64,000 nucleotides of DNA, from positions 124,001 to 188,000 of the forward strand of contig NZ_FUYE01000010.1 of the NCBI RefSeq assembly GCF_900167535.1, in the 5' to 3' direction. The stretch comes from Prosthecobacter debontii (GTDB lineage: Bacteria; Verrucomicrobiota; Verrucomicrobiia; Verrucomicrobiales; Verrucomicrobiaceae). The notes beneath the pieces were generated by a model, which was not told the DNA's origin, did no database searches, and saw only the letters and a list, made by a program, of their open reading frames with translations. Each line of letters opens with the position of its first letter. Position 1 is the first letter of the stretch. Below are positions 53,920 through 62,686 of this stretch, piece by piece. The translations under genes were made by a program, and so were the position numbers.

Positions 53920-56253
53920 TTACTTCGCAGGTTTTTCGTCGGCCTTAGCCGTAGTCGGCCGCTTGGTCGTCAGATCAAGGAAATCGCGCATGATATTGAT
54001 AGCCTCAAGCTTCATGGGCTCAACGCCATAAGGGAACTTGGACAGTTCAGAACCTTCTTCACCATCGGCTTTCGCAGCCATTTTCATACCTGTGCTTTGT
54101 TCACGGGTGAAATTGGATTCCAAGACCAACTCAGGAGCATCGACGTTATCCAAGGTGAGGTGATACACTTTGAAGCCATCGTCTTTCAGCTTCTCATTCA
54201 GAGTTTTCACCCGAGTAGCCCGCTCTTCATCCTGCTTCTCACGACGAGCCTTCGTTTCTGCGGCTTCTTTTTCACGCTCAGCCAGATTTAAGGAGGCCAC
54301 GTTACGGTCGATGCGCTCTTTCAGTCGCTTCGACTCTTCCACGACATATTGGAATTCAGGATTCTTATCCACACGACTCTTCAACCGGGTGGTCATCTCC
54401 TCGAGAGGGAATGGCTTCTCGTGAATAAGATTGTACTTGCGAGCCGGAATGGTGTCATACGGAAGGGCATTTTCTGCGGAAGCTTCGCCGATGTCCAAAA
54501 CGTCGCGAATAGAAGGCAACACCAGATCGGGTTCCACGCCCTTGAGCTGAGTCGAGCCCCCTGCAATACGATAGAACTTCTGGATGGTAACTTTCAAGTT
54601 ACCAGCACGGCTCTTGTCGCTAAAGAAGGGCATGAAACGCTCCACTGGAAGGATGGTCTGGACAGTGCCCTTACCGAAAGTGGACTTGTCTCCCACAATC
54701 AAGGCGCGGCGATAGTCCTGCAGAGCTGCTGCCAAGATCTCCGAAGCGGAGGCGCTGGTCTTATCCGTCAGCACCATCATCGGGCCATCGTAAAAGGCTT
54801 TAGGATTTTCACATTCACGCCAGGAGATGGAGCCACGCCAATCCTTGGCCTGAACTACCGGGCCGGAAGGAACAAATAAACCGGTCAGACGAATCGCCTC
54901 TTCCAGCGAGCCGCCACCGTTGCCACGGAGGTCAAGCACGAGACCATCGATCTTTTCCTTCATGAGACGGCTGAGCAAACGCTGTACATCATCGGTGGTG
55001 CTGACGGTGCCCTCTTCCATATCGGCGTAAAAGGAAGAAAGATTGATCCAGCCGATCTTGAGACGCGGCCCCATTTCAGCAGGAGTCATGAGAAGCTCGG
55101 CATTGGCGAGCTTTTCCTTCAATTCCACCTCACCGCGCACAATGCTGATGATCGTGGTGCTGGCAGGGTTATCTGCAGGATTCACACGCAGACGAACAGT
55201 CGTGCCATCCTGACCACGGATCATGTCCACGATCTTTTGGAGCTTCATGTACTTGGTCTCCACGAAGTCAGCGTCGCCCTGAGCGACCCCTGTGATTTTG
55301 TCATTCAGCTTCAGTTCACCCTGTTTATCCGCAGGTCCCCCGACAACGATACCCTGAATCTGGGCCACATCATCCACGAGCCCAAGCAGGGCGCCGATGC
55401 CCACGAGCTTATGCTTCATCTGGATGTTGAAGTTATCCGTCTCATTGACACTCATGTACTCCGTGTGGGGATCGTAAGCAGCCGCCAAGCTGGAGAGGAA
55501 GAAATCAACGACATCCTCTTGATCGTTCTCTTCGATGCTTTCCAGAAGGCGCTCATAATCCTTCAACACACGAGCTTCTGGAGTCTCAGGTTTTTCTTCT
55601 TTAGCAGCGGACGCGACAGCCTTAGAGGCATCGGCTTTGGGTTCAGCTTTGGCAGATTCGCCTTTCGGGGCTTCACCTTCCTTCTTGGCCTTCTCAGCAG
55701 CTTTTTCAGCTTTCTTTTTGGCCTCCTCAGCCTTGGCTTCATCGGCTAACCGTTCCTGCAGGAGGTTATCTTCCAGAATGTCTAGCCAGAGCTTATCCTG
55801 CTCGGCTTTGTCTTTCGGATAAGGGGCCTTATCCCGCTTCAGCTCAATGGTGCGGGAAGAATCAAAAGTGAACTTGTGATCTTTAAGCGCAGTCTTGGTG
55901 AACTCGATACGCTCCTTAACCCGCTGGGTGTAGATGTCGTAAATCTCGATGGCCGGGCTGATGTTGCGCATCAAAACGTGGTCATCCAGCGTCGTGTCAT
56001 ATTTGCTTTTAAAGCCATCGACATCTTCCTGCGTGAAGAACACATGTCGGAAGTCGAGCATGTTCAAATAGTTCTGGAGGAGTTTGGCCGAAACCGCATC
56101 ATCGAAATCTTGATGGGAGTAATGCTGGCTCTGGAGCATGTAGGCCACATGCATGGCCACCTGGCCAAAATTCGTCTCAGCCCGGGCAGGCGTGAACGCT
56201 AGCGAGATGGTCGCCAAACCGGCGGCCATAAGGGACAATGGGTTGCGAGTCAT
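53920..56253 (-). CDS. Tail-specific (C-terminal processing) protease, S41 family
   Basis: A 777-aa periplasmic protease with a signal peptide (ends near PARA). It follows the Prc layout: an N-terminal region (QHYSHQDFDDAVSAKLLQNY), a PDZ domain (about 280-360), the S41 domain with SASASE at 500-505 and Lys528 in STFGKG, and a C-terminal DUF3340-like part. Prc cuts proteins with non-polar C-termini. An unusual Ala/Lys/Glu-rich stretch at about 175-240 (KAEEAKKKAEKAAEKAKKEG) inserts a long charged helix. It starts on ATG 56253 and ends in the terminator at 53862-53890. Confidence 0.93.
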   Translation of the reverse strand: MTRNPLSLMAAGLATISLAFTPARAETNFGQVAMHVAYMLQSQHYSHQDFDDAVSAKLLQNYLNMLDFRHVFFTQEDVDGFKSKYDTTLDDHVLMRNISPAIEIYDIYTQRVKERIEFTKTALKDHKFTFDSSRTIELKRDKAPYPKDKAEQDKLWLDILEDNLLQERLADEAKAEEAKKKAEKAAEKAKKEGEAPKGESAKAEPKADASKAVASAAKEEKPETPEARVLKDYERLLESIEENDQEDVVDFFLSSLAAAYDPHTEYMSVNETDNFNIQMKHKLVGIGALLGLVDDVAQIQGIVVGGPADKQGELKLNDKITGVAQGDADFVETKYMKLQKIVDMIRGQDGTTVRLRVNPADNPASTTIISIVRGEVELKEKLANAELLMTPAEMGPRLKIGWINLSSFYADMEEGTVSTTDDVQRLLSRLMKEKIDGLVLDLRGNGGGSLEEAIRLTGLFVPSGPVVQAKDWRGSISWRECENPKAFYDGPMMVLTDKTSASASEILAAALQDYRRALIVGDKSTFGKGTVQTILPVERFMPFFSDKSRAGNLKVTIQKFYRIAGGSTQLKGVEPDLVLPSIRDVLDIGEASAENALPYDTIPARKYNLIHEKPFPLEEMTTRLKSRVDKNPEFQYVVEESKRLKERIDRNVASLNLAEREKEAAETKARREKQDEERATRVKTLNEKLKDDGFKVYHLTLDNVDAPELVLESNFTREQSTGMKMAAKADGEEGSELSKFPYGVEPMKLEAINIMRDFLDLTTKRPTTAKADEKPAK

Positions 56254-56354
56254 GGGGGTTGCTCTCTAGTTACGCACCGAAAGGGGAGAAATCGTCACGG
56301 ATTTTGCCGTTTGCGGCTTGAAATGTCCACTGGTTTCCCACATCAGCATCAGTA

Positions 56355-56969
56355 ATGTTGGAAGTAGAAACATATACGGGCGGAATCGTTGAAACGAATG
56401 CTTATTTGGCACGATTTGCTGGCGGAACGCTGCTGGTGGATGCGCCACAGGGGGTGAGCCACTGGCTAAAGTCCAAAAAAGTGAAGGTGGACGCTCTCCT
56501 ACTGACGCATCAGCATTTCGATCACGTTCTGGACGCCGCGGAAGTGAAGGCCGAAAACCGTTGCCCGATCTACGCTTGGTCAGACTTTGATCGCGATCTG
56601 ACCCTGGAAAACTTTTTTGGTGCCATGGTAGGGAGCAGTTTTTCCGTGCCAGAGTTCAAAGTCGATCACCTCCTAGCAGGGCAATCACACCTTGATGTCG
56701 TTGGCTGCACTTGGCAGCTCTTTCACATCCCAGGCCACTCTCAGGACAGCGTTTGTTTTTGGCAGAAGGAATCCAACGTCCTATGGAGTGGCGATGTTAT
56801 TTTTCGCGGAAGTCTAGGCCGCACAGATTTTCCGGGAGGCTCCTTCAAGCAACTGGTGACTGGCATTCAGCAAAAGCTGTGGCCTCTACCTGAAGGCACG
56901 CAGGTCTATCCCGGTCACGGAACTCCAACGACGCTCGGACTCGAGCGTCGGGAGAATCCATTTCTCTAG
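56355..56969 (+). CDS. MBL-fold hydrolase, glyoxalase II-like
   Basis: A 204-aa metallo-beta-lactamase-fold protein. The zinc ligands are in LTHQHFDH (about 49-56), HIPGHSQDS, GDVIF and YPGHG, so the metal site is complete. The group (GloB-like, YcbL type) hydrolyses thioesters or is of unknown substrate. The protein is shorter than true GloB and lacks its C-terminal domain. It is divergent from the protease gene with 101 bases between starts. It converges with the sensor gene at 56995. Confidence 0.9.
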   Translation: MLEVETYTGGIVETNAYLARFAGGTLLVDAPQGVSHWLKSKKVKVDALLLTHQHFDHVLDAAEVKAENRCPIYAWSDFDRDLTLENFFGAMVGSSFSVPEFKVDHLLAGQSHLDVVGCTWQLFHIPGHSQDSVCFWQKESNVLWSGDVIFRGSLGRTDFPGGSFKQLVTGIQQKLWPLPEGTQVYPGHGTPTTLGLERRENPFL

Positions 56970-56980
56970 CCCGTAGAAAC

Positions 56981-56996
56981 GATTGGCGAGCCAATC
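56981..56996. terminator. Hairpin between convergent genes
   Basis: GATTGGC (56981-56987) and GCCAATC (56990-56996) form a 7-bp stem just behind the hydrolase stop and over the end of the sensor gene. There is no T run on either strand, so a termination role is only possible. Confidence 0.3.
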
Positions 56997-58911
56997 ACTG
57001 AACTGTGGTCTGCGAGGAAGCCTGCGGAACCTGCACCTTGGCTGAGCTTTTCTGAGGCGAGGTCAGCATCTTAGGCAGTCCTTTCGTCAGCGCATGACCG
57101 ACGGCATTCAGCAAGTCCAGCACATCAAACGGCTTCGGCAGGTAATTGATGCCAAGCTGTAGGTTAGTGGTCTGTCCAAGGATATCTGGACAGTAGCCGC
57201 TCGTGAAGATGATGGGGAGCGTGGCATCATCTCCCAAAATGGCACGACCGAGATCGAACCCGCTGGCATCGCCAGGAAGGTTAATATCCGTGATGACCAG
57301 ATTGATGGTGTGGCGGTGAGCGCGCCAGAGCTGCCAGGCCTCGTGGGCATCCTTAGCCTGATAAACGGTATGTCCCTGGTTCTCCAAGACGTAGTTCATC
57401 ACATGGCAGACGCTGGTGTCGTCATCGACAATCAACAGGGTGCAGGGCGAAACATCGTGAAGCAGGCCATCGAAGTCTTTAGTGGCAGCCAACGGAGTTT
57501 CCAGCATGGAACTCTCCCCGACCACAGGAAGGTAGAGATGGAAATCCGTGCCCACTCCGACCACACTGGATACCGCCACCCAACCGCCCATGTGGCGGGT
57601 AAGACCGCGCACCATGGCCAAGCCCATACCCGTGCCTTTGCCGGGCTCTTTGGTGGTATAAAAGGGATCGAAGATCTGGCCGATGACCTCGGATGGGATG
57701 CCGCATCCTGAATCGCTGATCGTGACGACCACGAACTCTCCCGGGCGTGCATCTGGATGCAATTCCCTAGCGTCCTGCAAATCCGTGACAGTGACTCTGC
57801 GTGTGGTGATGGAAAGCTGCCCGCCTTTCGGCATGGCATCACGGGCGTTAACCGCCAGATTGACTACGATCTGCCCCAGAGACCCCGCATCCGCCATCAC
57901 CTCCGGAAGGTCTTCATCGATCTTGATATCCAGGGTAATGTGATTGCCCAAAGTGCGCTTCAACAACTCCACCTCAGATTGCAGTTCCTCAGCCAAAGAG
58001 GTAGGCCGAGGCGCTTTGTAATCCCGACTCGTGAAATTAAGCAATTGCTTGGTGAGGTCCGCAGCACGGCGGGCAGCCAGGAGCACCTCGCCCATGGATT
58101 CAGCGATGCCGGGAGGCTGGTCGCCGTTCATCAGGTTCATGCTCAGATGTCCCTGAATGACGGTCAGCACATTGTTAAAGTCGTGCGCGATCCCGGCCGC
58201 TAGACCACCGAGCGCATCCATCTTCTGCATCTTGCGCATGTCTTCCTCCAGGCGCATGCGGTCTTCATGCTCCTGACGCAGACGAGCGTAGGTGTCCTCC
58301 ATGCGCTTGGCATTGTCCCACAGTCGAGTCTGCATGCCGAGTTGGCGGAGCGCAGACTCACGTTCATAGGCCCATTTACAGGTCAGGGCATTGGCAATCT
58401 GAATGACCTCGATCGGATCGAACGGCTTTTTCAGGATGACGAGTCGATGGGAGATGCCGAGATGATCCACGATGTCATCCCAGGTATAGTCGGCGTAAGC
58501 GGTGCAAATGGCGACCTGCAGGTCAGGCTGGATTTTCCACAGCGACTTAATCGTGGAGATACCATCCATCCCAGGAGGCATACGGACATCAACCAGAGCC
58601 AGGGCAAAAGGTCTGCCCTGCTGAAGCCCCATTTCGGCAAGCCTCACCGCACCATCGCCTTGGGCAGCAAACGCCAGTTCAAATTCAGGCATGGCCCTCG
58701 AGGTTTGCGTATCGCCAAAGACAGCAGACTCGATCATATTCAGATCGGCCTCACCAAAGTCCGTGGGCGACAGGATCTTGCGAAAATCCTCATGAATCGT
58801 GGTGTTGTCATCCACAATCAAGATGCGGTGATTCACGTGCAACGGATCTTGAGCCACAAGATCAGACGCCGGATCAGAGATGCGGTAGGTGGAGTTCATG
58901 CGAGGGTTCAC
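56995..58911 (-). CDS. Hybrid histidine kinase with two receiver domains (REC-HK-REC)
   Basis: A 638-aa cytoplasmic protein. Receiver 1 spans about 29-178 (acceptor Asp108 in LVDVRMPPG, Lys161-162), the phosphoacceptor His243 is in the HisKA part (GIAHDFNNVLTV), the ATPase core spans about 335-470 with NARDAMP and DSGCGIP, and receiver 2 is at 488-605 with acceptor Asp542. There is no membrane segment and no DNA-binding domain. The GTG start (58911) overlaps the upstream kinase stop by four bases, with an ATG at 58899 as alternative, so the two are translationally coupled. Signal output is unknown. Confidence 0.92.
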   Translation of the reverse strand: MNPRMNSTYRISDPASDLVAQDPLHVNHRILIVDDNTTIHEDFRKILSPTDFGEADLNMIESAVFGDTQTSRAMPEFELAFAAQGDGAVRLAEMGLQQGRPFALALVDVRMPPGMDGISTIKSLWKIQPDLQVAICTAYADYTWDDIVDHLGISHRLVILKKPFDPIEVIQIANALTCKWAYERESALRQLGMQTRLWDNAKRMEDTYARLRQEHEDRMRLEEDMRKMQKMDALGGLAAGIAHDFNNVLTVIQGHLSMNLMNGDQPPGIAESMGEVLLAARRAADLTKQLLNFTSRDYKAPRPTSLAEELQSEVELLKRTLGNHITLDIKIDEDLPEVMADAGSLGQIVVNLAVNARDAMPKGGQLSITTRRVTVTDLQDARELHPDARPGEFVVVTISDSGCGIPSEVIGQIFDPFYTTKEPGKGTGMGLAMVRGLTRHMGGWVAVSSVVGVGTDFHLYLPVVGESSMLETPLAATKDFDGLLHDVSPCTLLIVDDDTSVCHVMNYVLENQGHTVYQAKDAHEAWQLWRAHRHTINLVITDINLPGDASGFDLGRAILGDDATLPIIFTSGYCPDILGQTTNLQLGINYLPKPFDVLDLLNAVGHALTKGLPKMLTSPQKSSAKVQVPQASSQTTVQ

Positions 58912-60947
58912 GGTAGAGTTGAGGCAGGGAGGCTGTTCGGGGGATTGAATGGACCCGATTTCGAGTCCTTACGAGCGGGGATGTCGAGGGTGAAGCGAGC
59001 ACCTTTGCCGATGCCGTCACTCTCCGCCTTCAACGTCCCTCCCAGGTCTTGAGCGAGAAGGCAGGCATGGTGCAGACCGAAACCGTGCCCATCTCGTTTA
59101 GTGGTGAATCCCTGGGTGAAAATGTTGGTTAGATGCCGCGGATGAATCCCGCAGCCTGTGTCTTCCACAGAGATCTTAACGCGGTCTTCTTGGGGCAAGA
59201 TTCGCAAAGTCAAAATGCGTTGGTTCACGGGCTTATCCCCCATCGCCTGACATGCATTCCCCAGGAGATTGACCAGAATTTGCAGCAACAAGCCACGAGC
59301 TGAGTAGATGGGAGGGAGGTCGGCATAATGCCGCTCTACCCGCACTTGCTGATGAGTGATATGAACATCTGTCTCAAGGCGCAGGGCCTCTTCCATGACC
59401 GTGGCCAGATCCAGAGGCTCCCAAAGGGTGCGCACACTGCTGTGTGACTGCTGAAGCATGATCATATCTCGGATGTGCTCGATCCGTTCGATCATATCGC
59501 TGACCGCAGCATCCAGGCGGTTCTGTTCGTCCCGCAAGTACTCCGAAAGATCTGCCAAGTAACCGGGCAGCACCTGCCCTTTCTTGTCATTGACAAAAAA
59601 GTCAGGATCTGAAGGCAAGTGCTCTTTGAGGAGTTGCGTGGCTTGACAGAGCTTATCCAAGCGGGACTTTTTCAGCCGTTCAGCCAAGAGCTTGGCACCG
59701 ACATTGAGGCTATTCAGGACGTTGCCCACATTGTGCAGCACACCTGTGGCCACCTCAGCCATGCCGGCTTGTCGAGAGGCTTGCACCATCATCTTGTGCA
59801 TGTCCTGCGTCGTAGCCTCGGACTCGCGTTGCGCCGTCACGTCTAACAAAATACCTCGCAAGACTTTGCCATCCAACATCAATCGGGCGGCCTGCCCGTA
59901 TTCATGAACGAAGGCGGTGCCGCCATCTGCGCGCACCACCCGGTATTCGATCTGATATTTGGTGAGGTTTTTAAGAGCCGCTTTCCAGACATCCTGAACA
60001 CGGCTGCGATCCTCCGAGTGAACGATCTGTTCCAGGAAATTGCTTTCACCACTCCACTTTTCCAGTTTGTAGCCAAAATAGCCATCCGCATTCTGGCTAA
60101 GGTAGGTGAAGCAGCCGCTGCCCGAGGTTCTCTCCCATACCACCCCTTCCACCGAGTTCACCATGCCGTCCAGACTCTCGATGTCTTTCATCAGAGGCTG
60201 AATTGCCTTTTCCAACTCACGACGGCGACGGTTTTCACTCGTCACCACAAGAAACCCGGCGAGGCAAACGCAAATGATTAACAGACCGCTGAATTCACCA
60301 ACGATCCGCCACTGCTCCATCAGCCAAGCCCTGTTCCATGTCTCGACAGTAAAATCAAGGAGCAGCACACCCTGCACGTTATCGGCAGCGTCTCGCAAAG
60401 GCACGATGGCAATGAGACTTTTAAGGGGCTTATCCTTATCCCGGCCTCGTTCTTCATGCCAGACTTCCTGTCCGCGAAAACCTGCATCGATTTTCTTTTT
60501 ACATTCCGGTGAAATGGATGGGCGATCCTTAAAATCCGCAAGACCTAACGAATGATACTGACGTGTTCCCTGATTGTCTTTGACGACCACAGCCGCCGAT
60601 GAACAGTCTTTCGCTTCATTACCCAAGCGTCTGAAAACATGCATGAGGGCGGGCTGAGCCGTATCAACCGTTAATTGATTGATCTGGGGAGAGGCTCTCT
60701 CCAAGGCGTGCGCAAAGGTTCGGGAAACCCCCATCCAAGTTTGTTGGAGATCATCTCCCTCATGCTGAGCCTTTTTTTGGATACGCAAGGGCGCGAGATA
60801 GCCGACCGCGCCCACCAACACAAAGACCATCAGATGGTGGTGTGTGTGGTGGTAACGCTTCTTTAGAAAGCCGAGGCAAGCGCCGCCCACAGCGAGCGTG
60901 ATTGCCAAGAAAACCAAAGCTGGGGTTCCCCATTCCATAATTTTCAC
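58908..60947 (-). CDS. Membrane sensor histidine kinase with PAS domain
   Basis: A 679-aa kinase. Three membrane helices are predicted (about 8-28, 39-54 and 219-236); the part between the second and third (55-218) is a periplasmic sensor, CHASE-like, with LKSLIAIVPLRDAADNVQGV. A PAS domain follows (about 260-375), then a phosphoacceptor region of the HNVGN type (GVLHNVGN, His405) and an ATPase core with NLLGNACQAM and DTGCGIHP. The HNVGN type is a recognised HisKA variant. It has no receiver, so the overlapping downstream protein (REC-HK-REC) likely receives its phosphate. Confidence 0.92.
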   Translation of the reverse strand: MKIMEWGTPALVFLAITLAVGGACLGFLKKRYHHTHHHLMVFVLVGAVGYLAPLRIQKKAQHEGDDLQQTWMGVSRTFAHALERASPQINQLTVDTAQPALMHVFRRLGNEAKDCSSAAVVVKDNQGTRQYHSLGLADFKDRPSISPECKKKIDAGFRGQEVWHEERGRDKDKPLKSLIAIVPLRDAADNVQGVLLLDFTVETWNRAWLMEQWRIVGEFSGLLIICVCLAGFLVVTSENRRRRELEKAIQPLMKDIESLDGMVNSVEGVVWERTSGSGCFTYLSQNADGYFGYKLEKWSGESNFLEQIVHSEDRSRVQDVWKAALKNLTKYQIEYRVVRADGGTAFVHEYGQAARLMLDGKVLRGILLDVTAQRESEATTQDMHKMMVQASRQAGMAEVATGVLHNVGNVLNSLNVGAKLLAERLKKSRLDKLCQATQLLKEHLPSDPDFFVNDKKGQVLPGYLADLSEYLRDEQNRLDAAVSDMIERIEHIRDMIMLQQSHSSVRTLWEPLDLATVMEEALRLETDVHITHQQVRVERHYADLPPIYSARGLLLQILVNLLGNACQAMGDKPVNQRILTLRILPQEDRVKISVEDTGCGIHPRHLTNIFTQGFTTKRDGHGFGLHHACLLAQDLGGTLKAESDGIGKGARFTLDIPARKDSKSGPFNPPNSLPASTLP

Positions 60948-61055
60948 TGATTATAGCAATTATATAACCAAAGGCAAAGGTTCATCGCTGCTAAATGAAA
61001 TTTTTTTGTCGGGCAATTTGCAGGACCGACTTCCCCGCTGAGAGCGTTGTATAGC

Positions 61056-61448
61056 TTACCCAACCCACCCGGCGTAGCCTGCGCCAACGTAAGCAGCCTT
61101 ACAGGCGACATGCAGCACCTGATCCTGATTGAAGGTGGTCTTCCCTTCACACTTCGCCACGTCGATTCCCCAATGAACAACAAGCTCGATCAGCGCCAAG
61201 AGCGAAGACCCGGTGATCAGCCACACGGCCCCTGCATGGATCAAGCAATGCGCCCCCATGCAAACCACCCAGATATGCACCGGCCGGGAAGGATCCTGCA
61301 TTCGCATCAAAAAGCGTCGATTCTTCCCAGTCGCGAGGTATTCCCCCTGAAGCGGAAAATCCGCAAGGGCATGGCCGATGCAAAGAGCAAACAGCGCTTG
61401 TAGGGCAGCCAGCCAGTGATGCGGGGGAAACTCCACGAGTTCAGACAT
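61056..61448 (-). CDS. DUF3307-like membrane protein
   Basis: From ATG 61448 the product is 130 aa (MSELVEFPPHHWLAALQALF). It has about three hydrophobic segments, the first with GHALADFPLQ, then HIWVVCMGAHCLIHAGAVWL and ELVVHWGIDVAKCEG, ending with FNQDQVLHVACK. The combination (H)xLADFxLQ, paired His and DQxLH matches DUF3307, a family of small membrane proteins without known function that are sometimes phage- or plasmid-borne. The open frame upstream to 61496 is not required. It stands apart from its neighbours by 51 and 108 bases. Confidence 0.7.
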   Translation of the reverse strand: MSELVEFPPHHWLAALQALFALCIGHALADFPLQGEYLATGKNRRFLMRMQDPSRPVHIWVVCMGAHCLIHAGAVWLITGSSLLALIELVVHWGIDVAKCEGKTTFNQDQVLHVACKAAYVGAGYAGWVG

Positions 61449-61499
61449 GGCTGACAAGGTCACATTTGGGCTAAACACTCGCAACTTGAAAATCAAGTC

Positions 61500-62093
61500 T
61501 CAGGGCGGAGGTAAAGGAACATCGGAGGGGGGAGCGGCAGGACGCCCTCCCGCACTTGGACCGGGACTCGCCTGTCCCATTGCCGAGGCTGGGGGGAGCA
61601 AAGGGGTGATCGGAGCCTGCGGCACTGGCACAGCCGGGCGGGTTTCTAACGCAGGTGAAGCCTGGGCAGACGGCGCGGGATTTTCCGTCACGTCCGCAAA
61701 GCCGACCCAACCTGCCACATCACCTTTCTGCAATTGCACGCGGGTTTTATCCATGGTCGCCCCTGGAGTTACTTTGCGAATCTTGATGCCACTTTCGTTC
61801 TCCGTCCCGAGTCGGGCTTCGGAAATCTGGGAGGTGGTTCGGTCCACCAAGACCGCCACTGCTTGCCCATCCACTTCATACACCCCGGCCAACGAGAGAG
61901 CGTCGGTAAAAAGAGGTCCCGCAGGAGCATCTGGAGAAGGCAGATCTCGGGTGGTGAAAATCGAGCGTTCCCACAACGGCGCAAAGTGAGGCAGATCTGG
62001 AAAGGCGACAGGCGGCTCGGCGGCCATGAGCGTGGAAACACTCACTAACGACAAGAAAAACCAAAAGTGCCGAATGAAGGTTACGATGTTCAT
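61500..62093 (-). CDS. Secreted protein at the end of a secretion operon, GspC/PilP-like by context
   Basis: A 197-aa protein with a signal peptide (cut near LMAAE). The middle (about 35-133) has FAPLWERSIFTTR, then LAGVYEVDGQAVAVLVDRTT and KIRKVTPGATMDKTRVQLQK, the strand pattern of GspC HR or PilP domains. The last 60 residues are Pro/Ala-rich (APSAQASPALETRPAVPVPQ). The ATG overlaps the stop of the GspM-like gene (62090-62093), so it belongs to the same operon. The GspC/PilP assignment is inference from context and pattern. Confidence 0.55.
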   Translation of the reverse strand: MNIVTFIRHFWFFLSLVSVSTLMAAEPPVAFPDLPHFAPLWERSIFTTRDLPSPDAPAGPLFTDALSLAGVYEVDGQAVAVLVDRTTSQISEARLGTENESGIKIRKVTPGATMDKTRVQLQKGDVAGWVGFADVTENPAPSAQASPALETRPAVPVPQAPITPLLPPASAMGQASPGPSAGGRPAAPPSDVPLPPP

Positions 62094-62686
62094 GGCTCAG
62101 TGCCCTCCGATGACCGAACGGGCCGAGCCGTCGGTTGTTCGCGATAAAACTGGGTGACTTCAACCTCCGCATTGATGGTCTTGCCTTGACCACTCGGATT
62201 GATTAAGAGCCGAGTGATCCCCAGAAAGCCCTGAGGCTGCTGGAGTGCGTGCATCCATTTAAAAAAGGGTTCTTCTTTAACTTGGCTGAGGGTCACACGC
62301 ACGGTGGCTTGCTCAAAATAGCCGGAGATCTCTTCACTTGGCTGGCCATCCACGTCCACCTTGGAGCGAGACTCCAAGAACTCGCGCCCGGCCAAGGTTA
62401 GGCCTGCTTTTTCCGCTTCGCGCTGCAGGCTCTCCAGCAGGCGAGTCGAAGCTTCCTGACGAGAGCTGAGGGTGGGCACATTTTCATCCAACCACTCACT
62501 GCGGCGCTGCCATTCCGCACCTTCCGTGATGGCTTGATTCATCTCAATGAGGCGGTTTTTCAATCCCTCCACTTCATCCGAGACCTCGCGGTAGTGATTG
62601 TAAGCCAAGGTCAATCCACCGCCTCCAATGATGATGATGAACAACAGACCGAAAACGGCAAGCAGAAGCTTTTCGCTCTTCTTCAT
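62090..62686 (-). CDS. GspM/PilO-like inner membrane component
   Basis: A 198-aa protein with one N-terminal membrane helix (LLLAVFGLLFIIIIGGGGLT), a coiled-coil-like stretch (about 35-95) and a small ferredoxin-like domain, as in GspM and PilO. It has no catalytic motif. It starts on ATG 62686 overlapping the upstream stop and its own stop overlaps the next gene, both by ATGA-type contacts. This supports an assembly platform role in type II secretion or type IV pili. Confidence 0.65.
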   Translation of the reverse strand: MKKSEKLLLAVFGLLFIIIIGGGGLTLAYNHYREVSDEVEGLKNRLIEMNQAITEGAEWQRRSEWLDENVPTLSSRQEASTRLLESLQREAEKAGLTLAGREFLESRSKVDVDGQPSEEISGYFEQATVRVTLSQVKEEPFFKWMHALQQPQGFLGITRLLINPSGQGKTINAEVEVTQFYREQPTARPVRSSEGTEP

